Part shown: positions 13,692 to 15,495 of the stretch, piece by piece
How positions within the stretch are numbered: position 1 is the first letter of the stretch
Layout: each line of letters begins with the position of its first letter
NCBI GenBank assembly: GCA_017353825.1
Contig: JAFMSC010000008.1
Span: forward strand, 7,432-22,926
Origin: Hyphomicrobiaceae bacterium
GTDB taxonomy: Bacteria; Pseudomonadota; Alphaproteobacteria; Rhizobiales; Hyphomicrobiaceae
DNA: 15,495 nucleotides
Reading direction: 5' to 3'
The notes under the pieces: generated by a model
Told to the model about the DNA's origin: nothing
What the model saw: the letters and a program-made list of their open reading frames with translations, nothing else
The model's database searches: none
Position numbers and translations under genes: made by a program

Positions 13692-14028
13692 TATTCACAC
13701 CTCCCGCAACCTGCCTGCTGTTGTGGCGTGCAGCCCCTGGCATAGCGCGGATGCCCCCGATATGCCAGATGGCACGCCGCCGAAGGCGCCAGTCGCTTAA
13801 CACGGGCGACCGCCACAAGGGGTCAGCCCGGGCCCGCTCGCCGCTGCGCGTCCCATGGTGAACCGACCCCGGCAACCTGCGGTTCCCGTCCCGCCGCGGC
13901 GCCCATCATCCCGAAGGGCGCGAGCATGCGAGCTTGCGGTGGCGCCCGGGAGGGCCGATAGTGCCGCTTATGCTCCGTTCAAGGTATCATCGAGCATCGC
14001 ACCACAAGCGCGAAGCGCGTAGGAGGGC
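13692..14028. other. Divergent intergenic region, aldolase / solute-binding protein
   Basis: 337 bases that must carry the promoters of both divergent genes. I see no convincing gene or -35/-10 pair. Inverted repeats: GGGCGC/GCGCCC (13916-13947) and ATGCTC/GAGCAT (13970-13997, spacer 16), the latter about 30 bases before the binding-protein start. Confidence 0.5.
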
Positions 14029-14790
14029 GTGACGGGACGGATGTGCGGAAATCCCCCGGCCTGCTTCGGGCCGGCCCTCAGCTTGGCAGGGGCGAGCACC
14101 GCCCCGGCGGCCGAGCTGCAGATTATCGCCGGCGCCGGCATGGCGGCCCCATTGAAGGAAATCGGCTCGGCCTTCGCGGCCGCGACGGGCCACACGGTGG
14201 TGTTCCGCTTCGGCACCACGCCCCAGTTGATCGCCATGGCTACCGGTAGCCCGTTCGACCTTGGCGTGGTGCCGCGCGAGGTGCTGAAGGACGCGGCGGC
14301 ACGGGCGCAATTCGCCCCACCGACCACGCCCGACGTTGCCCGAGTGGGCATCGGGATGGCGGTGCGCCGCGGGGTGCCCAAGCCCGACATCGGCACGCCC
14401 GAAGCCTTGAAGCGGGCGCTGTTGGCGGCCAACCGGGTCGCCTCGATCCCGGCCAGCGCCACCGGCGTCGCGCTAGCCGCCATCTACGCGCAGCTCGGCA
14501 TAACCGAGGAGATGAAGGCGAGGACGAAGGCTCAGCCGGGACCGGTGCAGATCGCGGACGCGGTCGTGAACGGCGAGGCCGAGCTGGCGGTGTTCCTGCT
14601 CAATGTGATCAACGATCCGCGCCTGGATATCGTTGGGCCGTTTCCCCCGGCAGTGCAGCGCGAGGTGGTCTATACGACCGGTCTCGCGGCGAGCCCCAAG
14701 CAGCCGGAGGCAGCCAAGGCGTTCATCACCTACCTGATGTCTCCCGCTGCGGCAGAGAAAATCAAGGCTGGGGGTCTCAACCCTGGCTGA
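14029..14790 (+). CDS. ModA-like periplasmic solute-binding protein (SBP type II), unpartnered
   Basis: 253 residues from GTG 14029, or 249 from ATG 14041. The fold matches the ModA/SBP_bac_11 group: LQIIAGAGMAAPLKEIGSAF followed by ATGHTVVFRFGTTPQLIA, SPFDLGVVPREVL in place of the DVFISA segment, ASATGVALAAIYAQLGI and the closing YLMSPAAAEKIKAGGLNPG. The oxyanion-binding residues differ from true ModA, so molybdate is not assured. No permease or ATPase is near. The N-terminus is odd: the annotated frame (MCGNPPACFGPALSLAGAST) is a weak signal peptide, whereas the +1 frame from GTG 14043 reads MRKSPGLLRAG, like a normal signal start, hinting at a frameshift. AGGAGG lies only two bases before the GTG. 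Followed after 47 bases by the thioesterase gene. Confidence 0.8.
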   Translation: MTGRMCGNPPACFGPALSLAGASTAPAAELQIIAGAGMAAPLKEIGSAFAAATGHTVVFRFGTTPQLIAMATGSPFDLGVVPREVLKDAAARAQFAPPTTPDVARVGIGMAVRRGVPKPDIGTPEALKRALLAANRVASIPASATGVALAAIYAQLGITEEMKARTKAQPGPVQIADAVVNGEAELAVFLLNVINDPRLDIVGPFPPAVQREVVYTTGLAASPKQPEAAKAFITYLMSPAAAEKIKAGGLNPG

Positions 14791-14837
14791 GAGCAAGGTG
14801 GGGCTCGCCGGAGCCCTTTCCGCAAGAGGAGGCATGC

Positions 14838-15272
14838 ATGCCCGCCGCTGATGAGCTTCAGAAGATCTTCGAGCCGCTCTTTCCCGGCCTGATGGGGGTG
14901 GAGATCAAGCAGATGACGCCGGAGAAAGTGGTGGCCTCGATGCTGGTGCGCGCCGACCTCTGTACGACCGGCGGCGTCTGTCACGGCGGCGCGTTGATGG
15001 CGTTCGCCGACACCGTTGGCGCGGTGGGCACCGTAGCCAACCTGGCGCCAGACGGCGCGCGCACCACCACGATCGAGTCAAAGACCAACTTTATGGGGGC
15101 CGCGCCGGTCAACACGCGCATCACCGCCGAGTCGGTGCCGCTGCATCGGGGCCGCACGACCCAGGTGTGGCAGACCACCATCCGGGCCGAGGAGGGCAAG
15201 CTCGTCGCCGTAGTCACCCAGACGCAGATGGTGCTGCCCGCACGCGTCAGACCTTCTGGGTCTACGCCTTGA
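14838..15272 (+). CDS. PaaI-type hotdog-fold thioesterase
   Basis: 144 residues, one hotdog domain. The active-site stretch is GGVCHGGALMAFADTVGAVG: His49-Gly-Gly and Asp58 match the acyl-CoA thioesterases of the PaaI/4HBT group, with the ESKTNFMGAAP and GRTTQVWQTTI strands following. Such enzymes hydrolyse aryl- or acyl-CoA esters in the cytoplasm, usually as tetramers; the natural substrate is not evident. ATG 14838 has AGAGGAGG five bases upstream; an out-of-frame ATG overlaps at 14834. The core ends at TQMVLPAR; the last eight residues (VRPSGSTP) are written by a hairpin-like sequence at 15245-15266, so they may be a late addition. Likely one transcript with the binding-protein gene. Confidence 0.92.
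   Translation: MPAADELQKIFEPLFPGLMGVEIKQMTPEKVVASMLVRADLCTTGGVCHGGALMAFADTVGAVGTVANLAPDGARTTTIESKTNFMGAAPVNTRITAESVPLHRGRTTQVWQTTIRAEEGKLVAVVTQTQMVLPARVRPSGSTP
15245..15266 (+). repeat. Hairpin CGT-AGACC / GGTCT-ACG at the end of the thioesterase gene
   Basis: AGACC (15249-15253) pairs with GGTCT (15259-15263), extended by CGT/ACG beyond one bulged C. The left arm, GTCAGACC, is the same core as in the palindromes at 326-351 and 7798-7824, but the right arm lacks the full copy. It might act as a terminator just before the stop codon. Confidence 0.4.
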
Positions 15273-15490
15273 ACGGCCGTTGAGCTGCCAGCTTAGGGCT
15301 AATACCGCCGAGCGTAATCGCAGACTCGTGTTGCGGTCGAGGGATTCCCAGGAGTCTCGTCTCATGATTTCGCTGATCGCAAAGTGATTGAACTGAACCG
15401 CTACGGCGGGGGGCCCTTGCGGTGCAGGGAGGTGCCCTGTCTGCGAAGGTGATGGGTGCTGAAGACCACACTTTCCGACAGGAGCACCCG
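15273..15490 (+). other. Leader of a gene entering at the right edge
   Basis: No gene is seen in these 218 bases. Near the end GGGTGCT (15454-15460) and AGCACCC (15483-15489) form a perfect inverted repeat with a 22-base loop; the second arm overlaps the ribosome-binding site AGGAG (15480-15484) of the following ATG. CAGGG/CCCTG (15425-15439) is a smaller hairpin. Confidence 0.45.
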
Positions 15491-15495
15491 ATGAG
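15491..15495 (+). CDS. Start of an unidentified gene cut by the window edge
   Basis: ATG 15491 follows AGGAG at six bases, a good start site. Only the first codon and part of the second are in the window, so nothing can be said of the product. Confidence 0.45.

Noticed and set aside
12729..13745. A 338-codon open frame on the plus strand
   Set aside because: Antisense shadow of the class I aldolase, whose active site is complete on the other strand.

Overview
The window looks like chromosomal DNA from a high-GC proteobacterium, most likely an alphaproteobacterium of the Hyphomicrobiales type. This rests on overall composition and gene types (DusA, a DUF1127 small protein, a TRAP solute receptor, a MocR regulator, a SCO-type copper protein, class I aldolase), not on a marker gene, so the placement is an inference. 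There is no rRNA, tRNA or CRISPR array that I can support. Most content is metabolic and housekeeping genes, with wide gene-poor stretches full of short repeats.

Layout. (1) 1-530: the 5' part of a minus-strand namZ (DUF1343) gene running off the left edge, just behind the last 24 codons of a lost amidohydrolase-like gene. (2) 532-1533: dusA (minus). (3) 1534-4030: a degraded, repeat-rich stretch. It holds one exported protein of unknown function (2322-3083, minus), four separate short tandem arrays (two of 13 bp, two of 15 bp) and a frameshifted remnant of a small membrane protein, probably a TRAP DctQ subunit. (4) 4016-6608: a TRAP receptor gene (dctP-like) and, upstream on the same strand, a MocR/GabR-type regulator. 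(5) 6609-7794: divergent from mocR, a DUF1127 protein and a SCO1/SenC protein. The AT-rich region between mocR and the DUF1127 gene carries a clear set of direct and inverted repeats, a good operator candidate. (6) 7830-9299: a secreted LVIVD-type beta-propeller protein, convergent with SCO, with a strong palindrome between them. (7) 9776-13691 (minus): serA (with ACT domain), a beta-hydroxyacid dehydrogenase and class I fructose-bisphosphate aldolase, each with its own leader. (8) 14029-15272 (plus): a ModA-like solute-binding protein and a PaaI-type thioesterase, probably co-transcribed. (9) 15273-15495: a gene-free leader with an inverted repeat just before an ATG at 15491 that continues off the window.

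How the parts fit. serA (serine from 3-phosphoglycerate) and the aldolase (glycolysis/gluconeogenesis) are linked metabolically but have separate ribosome-binding sites and long gaps, so one operon is not evident. The TRAP receptor appears orphaned: the small permease is broken and no large permease (DctM) is present. A recurring palindrome built on GGGTCAGA/TCTGACCC occurs at the namZ start and between SCO and the LVIVD gene, with a looser version at the end of the thioesterase gene. I see no clear new multi-gene defence or mobile system. The most interesting material is regulatory (mocR/DUF1127) and the cluster of tandem repeats around decayed genes.
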